64,000 nt of DNA from Kitasatospora sp. GAS204B (GTDB taxonomy: Bacteria; Actinomycetota; Actinomycetes; Streptomycetales; Streptomycetaceae), in contig NZ_JARZAG010000003.1 in NCBI RefSeq assembly GCF_029892155.1, positions 248,001 to 312,000 on the forward strand, in the 5' to 3' direction. Both the position numbers and the translations under genes were made by a program. This document shows positions 17,076 to 23,637 of the stretch, piece by piece. The notes below the pieces were generated by a model. That model worked only from the letters and a program-made list of their open reading frames with translations, had not been told where the DNA came from and made no database searches. The stretch's first letter is position 1; each line of letters opens with the position of its first letter.

Positions 17076-18794
17076 GTGCCCGCTACGGGAGACGGGCCAG
17101 GACTCGGCGCCGAAAGCCGGTCCGGTGCCCCGACAGGAGCTGGCGTCCGTCAGCGTGTCGCTGCCCCCTGCCCTGATCCGGCCACCGCCACGCTCGGTGC
17201 CGACGGACTGAACGGGCTGAACGGACTGGGCGGCCTGGACTCCCTGCACGGCCTGGAGACCCTCGAGACCTTCGGTCGACTCGGCGCGCTGAGCGCATTC
17301 GGCGAGCCCCCGCACGCCGCCGGGCACCCGGCGGCCACGGACGGCGAGCCCGCCGCCGCCCTCGCGCTGCCCGGCCCCCGCTCCACTTGGCGCCGCGCGG
17401 CGATCGACCGGGCCGCCGCGCCGCTCAAGCTGCTGGTGATCGAGAACGACACCAGCGACGCCCGGCTGCTCGAGGAGCTGATCGCCGCCAGCGGCACGCC
17501 GGTCGAGCTCTCCTGGGCTCGCGGTCTGGACCAGGCCGCCGCCCAGCTGACCCCGCAGCCCGCCGTCCCCGGCCGCCGGGCCCGCACCCTGCCGATCGAC
17601 TTCAGCTGCGTGCTGCTCGACCTGGCCACCCCGCCGACCGCCGACCCGGCCCGGGCCGCGGCCGCCGTCGGCACCGACCCCCTGGACGGGCTGCGCGAGC
17701 TGCTGCGGCTCGCCCCGAACGCGGCCGTCGTCGTGCTCACCGACGCCGCCGACGCCCAGCTGGGCGCCGCCGCGGTGGCCGCGGGCGCCCAGGACTTCCT
17801 CACCAAGGACGACACCGACGGCCCGCTGCTGGCCCGCGCGCTGCGCTACGCCGTGGAGCGCAAGCGGGCCGACGAGTCGCAGCGCCGGCTGGTCGAGGCC
17901 GAGCTGCGCGGCCAGGAGAACGCCCGGCTGCAGCGCCACCTGCTGCCCACCCCGCTGCTGGAGGGCGCCGAACTCTCCTTCACCCGCCGCTACCGGCCGG
18001 GGCGCCGTCGCGCCCTGCTCGGCGGCGACTTCTACGACGCCGTCCGCACCGACGACGGCACGGTCCACGTGGTCATCGGCGACGTCTGCGGGCACGGCCC
18101 CGACGAGGCCGCCCTCGGAGTCGCGCTGCGGATAGCGTGGCGGACCCTCGTCTTCGCCGGCCTGACCGGCCAGACCCTGCTGACCACCCTGCAGCACGTG
18201 CTGGAGCACGAGCGGCGCAGCGACGAGATCTTCGCGACCCTGTGCATGCTGGTGATCACTCCGGGCGCGCCGCCGGACCAGGCTCCGCGCGGCCACCGCC
18301 GCGCCACCGACGGCGGTCGCACGCCCGGCGAGCGCCCGGCTCCCGGGGTCGGTCAGCAGCCTCTGCCGTCCGACCGGCCCGGCGTGGAGCACGCCCAGCT
18401 CTACCTCGCGGGGCACCCGGCGCCGCTGCTGCTCACGCCGTCCCAGCGTCCCGTGGTGGTCTCCTTCGACCAGGCGGGCCCGGCGTTGGGCCTGCTGCCC
18501 TGCGACGACACCGAGGCCAGCTGGCCGCCGCACCACCTCGAACTGCCGCCCGGCTGGAGCCTGCTGCTCTACACCGACGGCCTGATCGAGGGCCGGGTCG
18601 GCGCCGGCTCACGCCGGCTGGGCCAGGACGGCCTGCTCGGCCTGATCGGCGACCACCAGGCGAACGGGCTGACCCGAGGTCGGCTGGTGGACGGCGCCCT
18701 CGCCGAGGTCGAGGACCTCAACGGCGGCGCACTCACCGATGACGTCGCGGTGCTGCTCCTGGAGCGGATCCAGCAGCCACCGCTACTGGGCTGA
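17076..18794 (+). CDS. Fused receiver / PP2C (SpoIIE-type) phosphatase
   Basis: 572 residues from a GTG 7 bases after GGGAGG. Residues 1-110 are low-complexity with a DGLNGLNGLGGLDSL-like repeat. Residues about 118-255 form a receiver-like domain: VIENDTSDA has only one acidic residue of the usual pair plus Asn, Asp182 in VLLDLA is the likely phospho-acceptor, Lys244 is in FLTKDD, and about 20 extra residues follow the Asp. From about 285 the SpoIIE-type PP2C phosphatase has metal ligands in GGDFYDAV, IGDVCGHGPDEA and LTDDVAVLLL, so it should be active. A disordered insert (about 405-430) interrupts the domain. Such proteins act in anti-anti-sigma or stress signalling; no partner kinase or STAS gene is adjacent. 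Confidence 0.92.
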   Translation: MPATGDGPGLGAESRSGAPTGAGVRQRVAAPCPDPATATLGADGLNGLNGLGGLDSLHGLETLETFGRLGALSAFGEPPHAAGHPAATDGEPAAALALPGPRSTWRRAAIDRAAAPLKLLVIENDTSDARLLEELIAASGTPVELSWARGLDQAAAQLTPQPAVPGRRARTLPIDFSCVLLDLATPPTADPARAAAAVGTDPLDGLRELLRLAPNAAVVVLTDAADAQLGAAAVAAGAQDFLTKDDTDGPLLARALRYAVERKRADESQRRLVEAELRGQENARLQRHLLPTPLLEGAELSFTRRYRPGRRRALLGGDFYDAVRTDDGTVHVVIGDVCGHGPDEAALGVALRIAWRTLVFAGLTGQTLLTTLQHVLEHERRSDEIFATLCMLVITPGAPPDQAPRGHRRATDGGRTPGERPAPGVGQQPLPSDRPGVEHAQLYLAGHPAPLLLTPSQRPVVVSFDQAGPALGLLPCDDTEASWPPHHLELPPGWSLLLYTDGLIEGRVGAGSRRLGQDGLLGLIGDHQANGLTRGRLVDGALAEVEDLNGGALTDDVAVLLLERIQQPPLLG

Positions 18795-18862
18795 GTGGCG
18801 GCTGCTGGACCCGCTCCGGGAGCAGCGCCGCCTCAGCCCAAGCTCGCTGGCAAGCCGCAGCG

Positions 18863-19207
18863 TCACCAGGGCCCGTAAGGCCCCATGTTGCGACGGTCGT
18901 CCTTGCCGCCGCGGCCACCCGTCAGCGCCTTGATGGCCGGGCGGACGTCGACCATGTAGACGATCGCCGCGACCAGACCGGCCAGGGTCAGGAAGCTGCC
19001 GATGAAGTTGGCCCCGAAGAGCAGGTCGAGGCCGAGCGCGATCCCGAGCACGACCAGCCAGAACGTCTTGGTCTTCTTGTCGGCGGCGCGGTACGCGTCC
19101 TCCCGCCGCACGGCGGCGTCCACGAAGGCGAACCCCTTGAACAGGATGATCCCGACCGACAGCCACCAGAGCGGGTTCAGGAGGTTGATGTACGCGATGT
19201 AGCCCAC
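18863..19207 (-). CDS. DUF2516 family small membrane protein
   Basis: 114 residues with three hydrophobic segments (about 8-27, 50-66 and 70-90) and a charged Gly/Lys/Arg tail. It matches the layout of DUF2516 proteins such as mycobacterial Rv0476. It lies downstream of an XRE regulator and an HbhA-like gene in the same direction, the order known from Rv0474-hbhA-Rv0476. Function unknown. Confidence 0.85.
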   Translation of the reverse strand: MGYIAYINLLNPLWWLSVGIILFKGFAFVDAAVRREDAYRAADKKTKTFWLVVLGIALGLDLLFGANFIGSFLTLAGLVAAIVYMVDVRPAIKALTGGRGGKDDRRNMGPYGPW

Positions 19208-19381
19208 CCGGGTCTCCTCACACGAAGCCTCGCCGCCGCCAGACCTTGACTTCCCACGGCTGAGTCATTCCATCCTGACACGCTGCGGCGCCCGACAGAC
19301 GGTGAACGTGTCAGGCGCGCGCAGCGTGCCCGGGGCCGGTCGGACGGCCGCGCCGCCGCCCCGCTGCCGCTGCTGCTACTA

Positions 19382-19915
19382 CTACTTCGCGGTACCGGGC
19401 GACTTCCGGGCCCGGGTGGCCTTCTTCGCCGGCTTCGCCTCGGCGCTCGCGTCCTCGACGATCTGGGCGTCCACCGCGGCCGGCTCGACGATCTCGACCG
19501 TCACCGCCGCGCTCTCCGGCTGCGCCGGGGAGCCCTGCCCCACCACGCCCTTGCCGCGCTCGGCCAGCTCGTCGTAGACCTCCTTGGCCTTCACCGCGAG
19601 GCCGGCGGCCCGGCCGACCTGCTGGAACGCGAAGGTCTGCGCCCGGTCCTGCAAGGACTTGAGGTCGGTCGGCAGCGTGGTCACCGTCCCGACCATCTTG
19701 GCCTGCGCCTGCGCCAACCTGGTCTGCGCCTCCTGCAGCCGCGCGGCCGCAGCGTCCTGCGTGGCCCTGCGGTCGGCGGCCAGCGCCTCGAGGTGCCCGG
19801 GCACCTCGCGCAGCTTCGCGTACGCCAGGTCGCCGGCACCCGCGAGCGCGTACAGCGGCGTCGGGTCGCTCAGGGTCTTCCTGATCTCGTTCCTGATCTC
19901 ATCGGTGCTGGGCAT
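19382..19915 (-). CDS. HbhA-like coiled-coil protein with Lys/Ala-rich tail
   Basis: 177 residues. The sequence is largely helical: an N-terminal helix (about 1-45, LYALAGAGDLAYAKLREV), a long Ala/Gln-rich coiled coil (about 45-80) and another helix with FQQVGRAAGLAVKAKEVYDEL. It ends with an acidic stretch and a short Lys/Ala/Arg/Pro tail (AKPAKKATRARKSPG). This is the layout of the mycobacterial heparin-binding haemagglutinin HbhA, with a shorter Lys tail. The gene order XRE-this gene-DUF2516 supports the link. In a soil organism a role in envelope or lipid droplets is more likely than adhesion. The second of two close ATGs (19915) was chosen after GGAGAGGAAA. Confidence 0.75.
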   Translation of the reverse strand: MPSTDEIRNEIRKTLSDPTPLYALAGAGDLAYAKLREVPGHLEALAADRRATQDAAAARLQEAQTRLAQAQAKMVGTVTTLPTDLKSLQDRAQTFAFQQVGRAAGLAVKAKEVYDELAERGKGVVGQGSPAQPESAAVTVEIVEPAAVDAQIVEDASAEAKPAKKATRARKSPGTAK

Positions 19916-19941
19916 CAGCATTTCCTCTCCATCGTTCGGCC

Positions 19942-20292
19942 TCACTCGGCCCTGTTGTCACGCACGAAGGCCTCGTACACCGCCAGCAGCGCGTGCTTCT
20001 GCTGCTCACTGATCGCCGTGTCCGCGAAGATCGCGGCCCGCAGCTCCACCCCACCGGCAGGCCGTTCCTCCAGGATTCCCGCCTGCACGTAGAGCGTCTC
20101 CGCCGAGATCCGCAGCGCCTTGGCGATCTGCTGCAGAATCTCCGCGCTCGGCTTGCGCAGCCCCCGCTCAATCTGGCTCAGATACGGGTTCGACACACCC
20201 GCTACCTCCGCCAGCTGGCGCAACGAGTACTGCGCGGCACGCCGCTGCTCCCGGATGTACTCACCCAGGGAGCCCACCTTCAGTGAAGCCAT
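19942..20292 (-). CDS. XRE family transcriptional regulator
   Basis: 116 residues. The N-terminal lambda-repressor-type HTH (about 8-66; LRQLAEVAGVSNPYLSQIERGLRKPSAEIL) is intact. The C-terminal half is a short helical segment (ISEQQKHALLAVYEAFV). It is equivalent in position to Rv0474, upstream of hbhA. The gene is 26 bp upstream of the HbhA-like gene and probably cotranscribed with it and DUF2516. A perfect inverted repeat just upstream of the start suggests autoregulation. Confidence 0.9.
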   Translation of the reverse strand: MASLKVGSLGEYIREQRRAAQYSLRQLAEVAGVSNPYLSQIERGLRKPSAEILQQIAKALRISAETLYVQAGILEERPAGGVELRAAIFADTAISEQQKHALLAVYEAFVRDNRAE

Positions 20293-20312
20293 ACCCTCAT
20301 GCTGCCCACTGC

Positions 20313-20330
20313 TGCTTGCAAAAGCAAGCA
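20313..20330. promoter_or_regulatory. Inverted repeat, likely operator of the XRE gene
   Basis: TGCTTGC-AAAA-GCAAGCA is a perfect 7-bp inverted repeat with a 4-base centre, 21 to 38 bases upstream of the XRE start codon. Size and symmetry are those of an HTH dimer site in a promoter. Confidence 0.55.
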
Positions 20331-20521
20331 CCCAGCTAGCGCGTCGGCGCGGCAACCGTGTGACTTCGCACGATAGATGGCCACTTTGCAGGCTTGTTGA
20401 CCAACCTCTCCAGGCGACTTGGCCAGCGAGACAGGGCACGGCGAGAGGCTCGGTGATGACCGGCCCGCCCGCCCCGGGGACGGCCATCCGGGCTGTCAGG
20501 CACACCTCCCAGGCTCAGCCC

Positions 20522-20700
20522 ATGAATGATCAAATCTGGGTTGGCGTTCGGGAGCGCGTGCGGGCGTTGGGGGTAAGCCCGGCAGGTACCAGCGTCTTCG
20601 GGTCGTCGGGGCACCGGTTCGCGTTGGACGAGCCGCTGACCCCGGCCGAGGTCGATGACCTCGAGGCCCAGGCAGGCGTTGTCCTGCCCGAGGCCGTGCC
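20522..20700 (+). pseudogene. SUKH (SMI1/KNR4) immunity gene, N-terminal fragment
   Basis: From an ATG at 20522 about 59 residues read as the N-terminus of a SUKH family protein: (M)NDQIWVGVRERVRALG, then HRFALDEPLTPAEVDDLEAQAGVVLPE, where the family normally continues into YRxFLxxVGxGGxGP. Here the homology stops at about 20697 and the frame goes on with unrelated Pro/Arg-rich sequence. SUKH proteins are immunity factors to polymorphic toxins. The matching C-terminal half is found at 21857-22165 in the same orientation. Confidence 0.6.
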
Positions 20701-20712
20701 GTTCGCGGGGCC

Positions 20713-20997
20713 GTGTTGCGTGAGCTGGCTGCCGGGGCCGGCAGCCGGGTTGAGCGCCACGTTCTGGACGCTGCGGTACACCGGTCCGGGCTCGAGGAGG
20801 CCAAGGAGCAGGCCCCGTGCATCGAGTTCCGCCCGTGGGCCCTCGCGCACGAGCGGGAGCCGCTCGGTGCTGTCGAGCTGGCGTGGTGCCTCAAACTCGA
20901 CCGCATCCACATGCCGCCGATGAACCGGTTCCCGCGCGTGCATGCGCTGTTGGCGGCCGCTTACGCCCAGCCGGTGCTCCGCCAACTGTGCCGGTGA
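20713..20997 (+). CDS. Unrecognised gene, probably a C-terminal fragment
   Basis: A 94-residue frame from a GTG without a ribosome-binding site; the frame opens only at 20659, after a stop inside the SUKH fragment. The end looks protein-like (ELAWCLKLDRIHMPPMNR, then VHALLAAAYAQPVLRQLCR), and the stop overlaps the next gene as GTGA, which points to a once coupled gene pair. I read it as the 3' part of a gene whose 5' part was lost at the junction with the SUKH fragment. I do not recognise the family. Confidence 0.4.
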   Translation: MLRELAAGAGSRVERHVLDAAVHRSGLEEAKEQAPCIEFRPWALAHEREPLGAVELAWCLKLDRIHMPPMNRFPRVHALLAAAYAQPVLRQLCR

Positions 20998-21200
20998 CCA
21001 GCCACTTCAACCTCTGGTTCTCCACCAGTACCACGGCGCGATGGAACACGACACGGGTCGGGTACATGATCTGGCCGCACGATGAGGGGTTCTACGGGGT
21101 TCGGAACGGGAGTGAGTTGCTCGCGCGCTTCGATACGCCGGAGGAGGCCGTAGCCTTCGTGGTTGCCGTCCTGCCGGAGGGGATCGGGCCGGCGAATTGA
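20994..21200 (+). CDS. Small hypothetical protein
   Basis: 68 residues from a GTG that overlaps the stop of the upstream frame by 4 bp (GTGA). It contains a Trp/Phe-rich start (SHFNLWFSTSTTARWNT) and an acidic helix-like end (DTPEEAVAFVVAVLPEG). Family not recognised. The coupled position is the main reason to call it. Confidence 0.45.
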   Translation: MTSHFNLWFSTSTTARWNTTRVGYMIWPHDEGFYGVRNGSELLARFDTPEEAVAFVVAVLPEGIGPAN

Positions 21201-21289
21201 AGCGTCATTCGAGCGGGCATTGGCAGCGATGATGCCAGGCGCATGCAGTGCGGCTGTGGCCGACTGCCCGTTGGTGGGCGGGCAGTCGG

Positions 21290-21320
21290 AGGCTGGTTAG
21301 CGGTGGGTGGTGGCGAGGTG
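21290..21320. repeat. 31-bp direct repeat, copy 1
   Basis: 31 identical bases starting AGGCTGGTTAGCGGTG; the same sequence occurs at 21497-21527 in the same orientation. On the minus strand it codes for the last residues of the DUF397 protein (LATTHR and stop). Confidence 0.9.
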
Positions 21321-21485
21321 GAGGAAGGCGGTCCAGGCGGTGGGGGTGAGGGTGAGGGCGGGGCCGTGCGGGTCCTTGGAGTCGCGGACGTGGATGGTGG
21401 CGGGGGTCTTGGCGATCTCCACGCAACAGGTGGCTTCGTTGGTGCTGTAGCTGCTCTTGTTCCAGACGAGTTCGATGGCGTTCAT
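21297..21485 (-). CDS. DUF397 domain protein
   Basis: 62 residues. Typical DUF397 layout: ELVWNKSSYSTNEATCCVEIA, then HVRDSKDPHGPALTLTPTAW and a short C-terminal helix. GGGAGA precedes the ATG. DUF397 genes are abundant in streptomycetes and normally follow an XRE/DUF5753 regulator (the best known pair is BldB/WhiJ-like), with which they act in developmental control. Here the upstream XRE gene is broken (21504-21746). Confidence 0.92.
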   Translation of the reverse strand: MNAIELVWNKSSYSTNEATCCVEIAKTPATIHVRDSKDPHGPALTLTPTAWTAFLHLATTHR

Positions 21486-21496
21486 CGTTCTCCCAA

Positions 21497-21527
21497 AGGC
21501 TGGTTAGCGGTGGGTGGTGGCGAGGTG
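21497..21527. repeat. 31-bp direct repeat, copy 2
   Basis: Second copy of the 21290-21320 sequence. On the minus strand it supplies the foreign tail (FLHLATTHR and stop) of the truncated XRE regulator, and marks the fusion point. Confidence 0.9.
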
Positions 21528-21746
21528 AAGGAAGATGGCCACGCCAAACTCCCTTTGCGTCATTCCCCGTTTCTCGCGAAAGAATCTGATCAGCTTGCCG
21601 AGGGCGCGGAAGAGGTCGGCCGCGCCCTCGGACTCCTCGGGCGCCTCCGGGCGCTTCTCCTCGGCGAGGTCGCCAAGCTTTTCGAGTTCACTGGGCCGAC
21701 TCGCCCCAGGAACCCCAACTGTCTTGTCCTGCCCCGTAGTCGTCAT
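21504..21746 (-). pseudogene. Truncated XRE regulator fused to a DUF397 tail
   Basis: 80 residues from an ATG after AGGAACGG. About 45 residues of charged leader are followed by the beginning of an XRE HTH of the DUF5753 family (ALGKLIRFFREKRGMTQREFGVAI). The usual continuation (second half of the HTH and a DUF5753 domain, about 280 residues in all) is missing. Instead nine residues identical to the end of the neighbouring DUF397 protein (FLHLATTHR) close the frame. Loss of most of the regulator and of most of a second DUF397 copy by recombination explains this. Confidence 0.75.
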
Positions 21747-21856
21747 CGTGACCACCGTTCCTGACACCCGATCAAAGGGCTACGGCCGCCGACCCGGACA
21801 GGCCCGCACGAGTGCCGGCGGCTCAGCACCCAGACGCCTCTCCACCTTGAGCGGCG

Positions 21857-22165
21857 GTGTCCCGTAGCCGGACGCGCCGCCCACGTTGGGGGACGACGTC
21901 GATCAGGGACGAGCGGTGGGAGCCCGTGATGTTCTCTCCGGACCGCACGGTCGGCGCCGTCGTGATCTCGCATCTCGGCTGCGCCGCCCGCCAGTGGCTG
22001 ATCATCAGCGGCCCCGAGCAGGGGCGCATCTGGTCCGACAACCGGGTGGACGACGAGGACCTCACTCCGCTGCTCGACGGGCGCGGGGAGCCGGTGACCT
22101 TCGCCCAGTGGTACCTGTCCTGGCTCGAGAACAGCGAACGTCAGCAGCAGATCATCCCTTCGTAG
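21857..22165 (+). pseudogene. SUKH (SMI1/KNR4) immunity gene, C-terminal fragment
   Basis: An open frame of 102 codons. From about residue 18 it reads as the C-terminal half of a SUKH protein: RDERWEPVMFSPDRTVGAV, then the family core HLGCAARQWLIISGPEQGRIW, and the closing VTFAQWYLSWLEN. The N-terminal beta strands are absent. It pairs with the N-terminal fragment at 20522-20700. It may still be translated from the GTG, but would not fold as a full domain. Confidence 0.6.
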
Positions 22166-22471
22166 CATTCGATGATCTTGGTGACGTTGTACCCGCTCCC
22201 AGTGCGCCAGCAGCGGATAGCCCCACATGTGGCCTGGCCGACTACCCCGAAAACGTTGGCCAACTACAAAGCACAGTCACAAACCGCAACACGCGATGCG
22301 TCCGGCTACCGACGCAGCCCAAGGGGCACGCCCACTCGGCTGACCGCGTGGCCGTGCATCCGATCGGTTCGACTACGGATCCTTCCGGTCAGCACATCCG
22401 GCTCGGGTTCTGACCGGCCGTCTAACGTGACCGTCAGTGGGGGAAACCACTGACTCCCTTGGAGGTGAGCC
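22166..22471. other. 306-bp intergenic region
   Basis: No gene-like frame. G+C is visibly lower than in the flanking core. It ends with the hairpin and ribosome-binding site of the trypsin-like gene. Confidence 0.4.
22433..22454 (+). promoter_or_regulatory. Hairpin in front of the trypsin-like gene
   Basis: GTCAGTGG-GGGAAA-CCACTGAC is a perfect 8-bp stem with a 6-base loop, ending about 8 bases before the TTGGAGG ribosome-binding site of the gene starting at 22472. It may be an operator or influence translation. Confidence 0.45.
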
Positions 22472-23575
22472 GTGCGTCCCGAGATGACACGGCGTCAATC
22501 CGCTCGGCGGCCCGAGAGCGGCCCGGTCAAGCGCGGGTTCCTGCGGCCGGGTGCCCTGTGCTCGCTGGCCGCGGCGGCCGTACTGGCGTTCGCCGGTGCC
22601 GGGACTGCCGTGGCTCAGCCGTCGGGCGGCCCCGGCGCGCCGGCCGCGCGGGCGACCACGGCCTCCAGCGGTTCCGCCGGCTCCAGCAACTCCACGGCGA
22701 GGCTGTCCGACGGCACCGTCGTCGACTCGGCCGCCGCCGCGAGCAAGGTGCAGGACTACTGGACGCCCGAGCGGATGAAGAACGCGATCCCGCTCGACGC
22801 CCCGGACCCCGGCACGCCGCCCTCCGGCAGCGCAGGCCCCGCCGCCGCACCGACCGGCGAGCCGGGCAGCACCGAACCGGTCGCACCGACCGTGCCGGGC
22901 CGAGCCGGCCTGCGGGAGCCGCTGATCAACGAGTCCGCCGCAGTGGGCAAGGTGTTCTTCACCGACCCGAGTGACGGCAAGGACCACGTCTGCAGCGGCA
23001 GCGCCCTCAACAGCCCGTCCAGGCAGCTCGTGATCACGGCCGGCTCCTGCGTGCACGGCGGCCAGGGCAAGACCTGGATGACCAACTGGATCTACGCGCC
23101 CCGGTACCGTTCCAGCAGCTACCCGTTCGGCACCTACGCCGCCAAGCAGTTCCGCGCCTTCGACGCCTGGATGAGCAGCAGCGCCCCCAGTCGCAACGTG
23201 GGCCTGGTGACCACCTGGCCGCAGAACGGCACCCGCCTGGTGGACGCCACCGGCGGCCAGGGCCTCTCCTGGAACTACCCGCAGAACGTGGACGTCACGG
23301 CCCTCACCTACTCGCTCGACCGCAGCGACGGCGAGATCCAGCAGTGGTGCACCGGCACCACCGCGCGGGGCTACTTCAGCGGGACCATCGGGCTCTACTG
23401 CAGCCTCGGCACCAGGTCACCCGGCGGCCCCTGGCTGCGCGAGTTCGACAACTCCACCGGCCTCGGCCACGTCAACGGCGTGATGTCCGCCATCGACTGC
23501 AGCGACTGGAACCAGAGCTCGTACTTCGACGACGGAGTGAAGTCGATGGTCGACGCCCAAGGCAGCGTCACCTGA
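22472..23575 (+). CDS. Secreted trypsin-fold protein lacking the catalytic triad
   Basis: 367 residues from a GTG after TTGGAGG. An N-terminal basic region and hydrophobic segment ending near AVAQP form a signal peptide (about 1-49). A Ser/Gly/Pro-rich propeptide-like part runs to about 150, then a chymotrypsin-fold domain close to Streptomyces trypsin-like peptidases. All three catalytic positions are changed: TAGHC is TAGSC (Ser192), the Asp of the D(V/I)G motif is Asn242 (SRNVGLVTTW), and the nucleophile of SGGP is Pro317 (RSPGGPWL). The fold residues around them, the disulphide Cys and the C-terminal VKSMVDAQGSVT are kept, with no frameshift. This is a pseudoprotease; it may bind rather than cut proteins. 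Confidence 0.9.
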   Translation: MRPEMTRRQSARRPESGPVKRGFLRPGALCSLAAAAVLAFAGAGTAVAQPSGGPGAPAARATTASSGSAGSSNSTARLSDGTVVDSAAAASKVQDYWTPERMKNAIPLDAPDPGTPPSGSAGPAAAPTGEPGSTEPVAPTVPGRAGLREPLINESAAVGKVFFTDPSDGKDHVCSGSALNSPSRQLVITAGSCVHGGQGKTWMTNWIYAPRYRSSSYPFGTYAAKQFRAFDAWMSSSAPSRNVGLVTTWPQNGTRLVDATGGQGLSWNYPQNVDVTALTYSLDRSDGEIQQWCTGTTARGYFSGTIGLYCSLGTRSPGGPWLREFDNSTGLGHVNGVMSAIDCSDWNQSSYFDDGVKSMVDAQGSVT

Positions 23576-23594
23576 CGCGGCACCAGCCGCCGCA

Positions 23595-23634
23595 CCGCGG
23601 CCGCCCGGCGTACCTTCGCGCCGGGCGGCCGCGG
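23595..23634. terminator. Bidirectional terminator
   Basis: A perfect 16-bp stem (CCGCGGCCGCCCGGCG) with an 8-base loop between the convergent stops of the trypsin-like gene and the ABC permease gene; its right end abuts the permease stop. Confidence 0.75.
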
Positions 23635-23637
23635 CGT

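Noticed and set aside
20994..21746. Toxin-antitoxin pair formed by the small coupled gene and the DUF397/XRE genes
   Set aside because: They are on opposite strands, the XRE gene is truncated and no toxin motif is visible.
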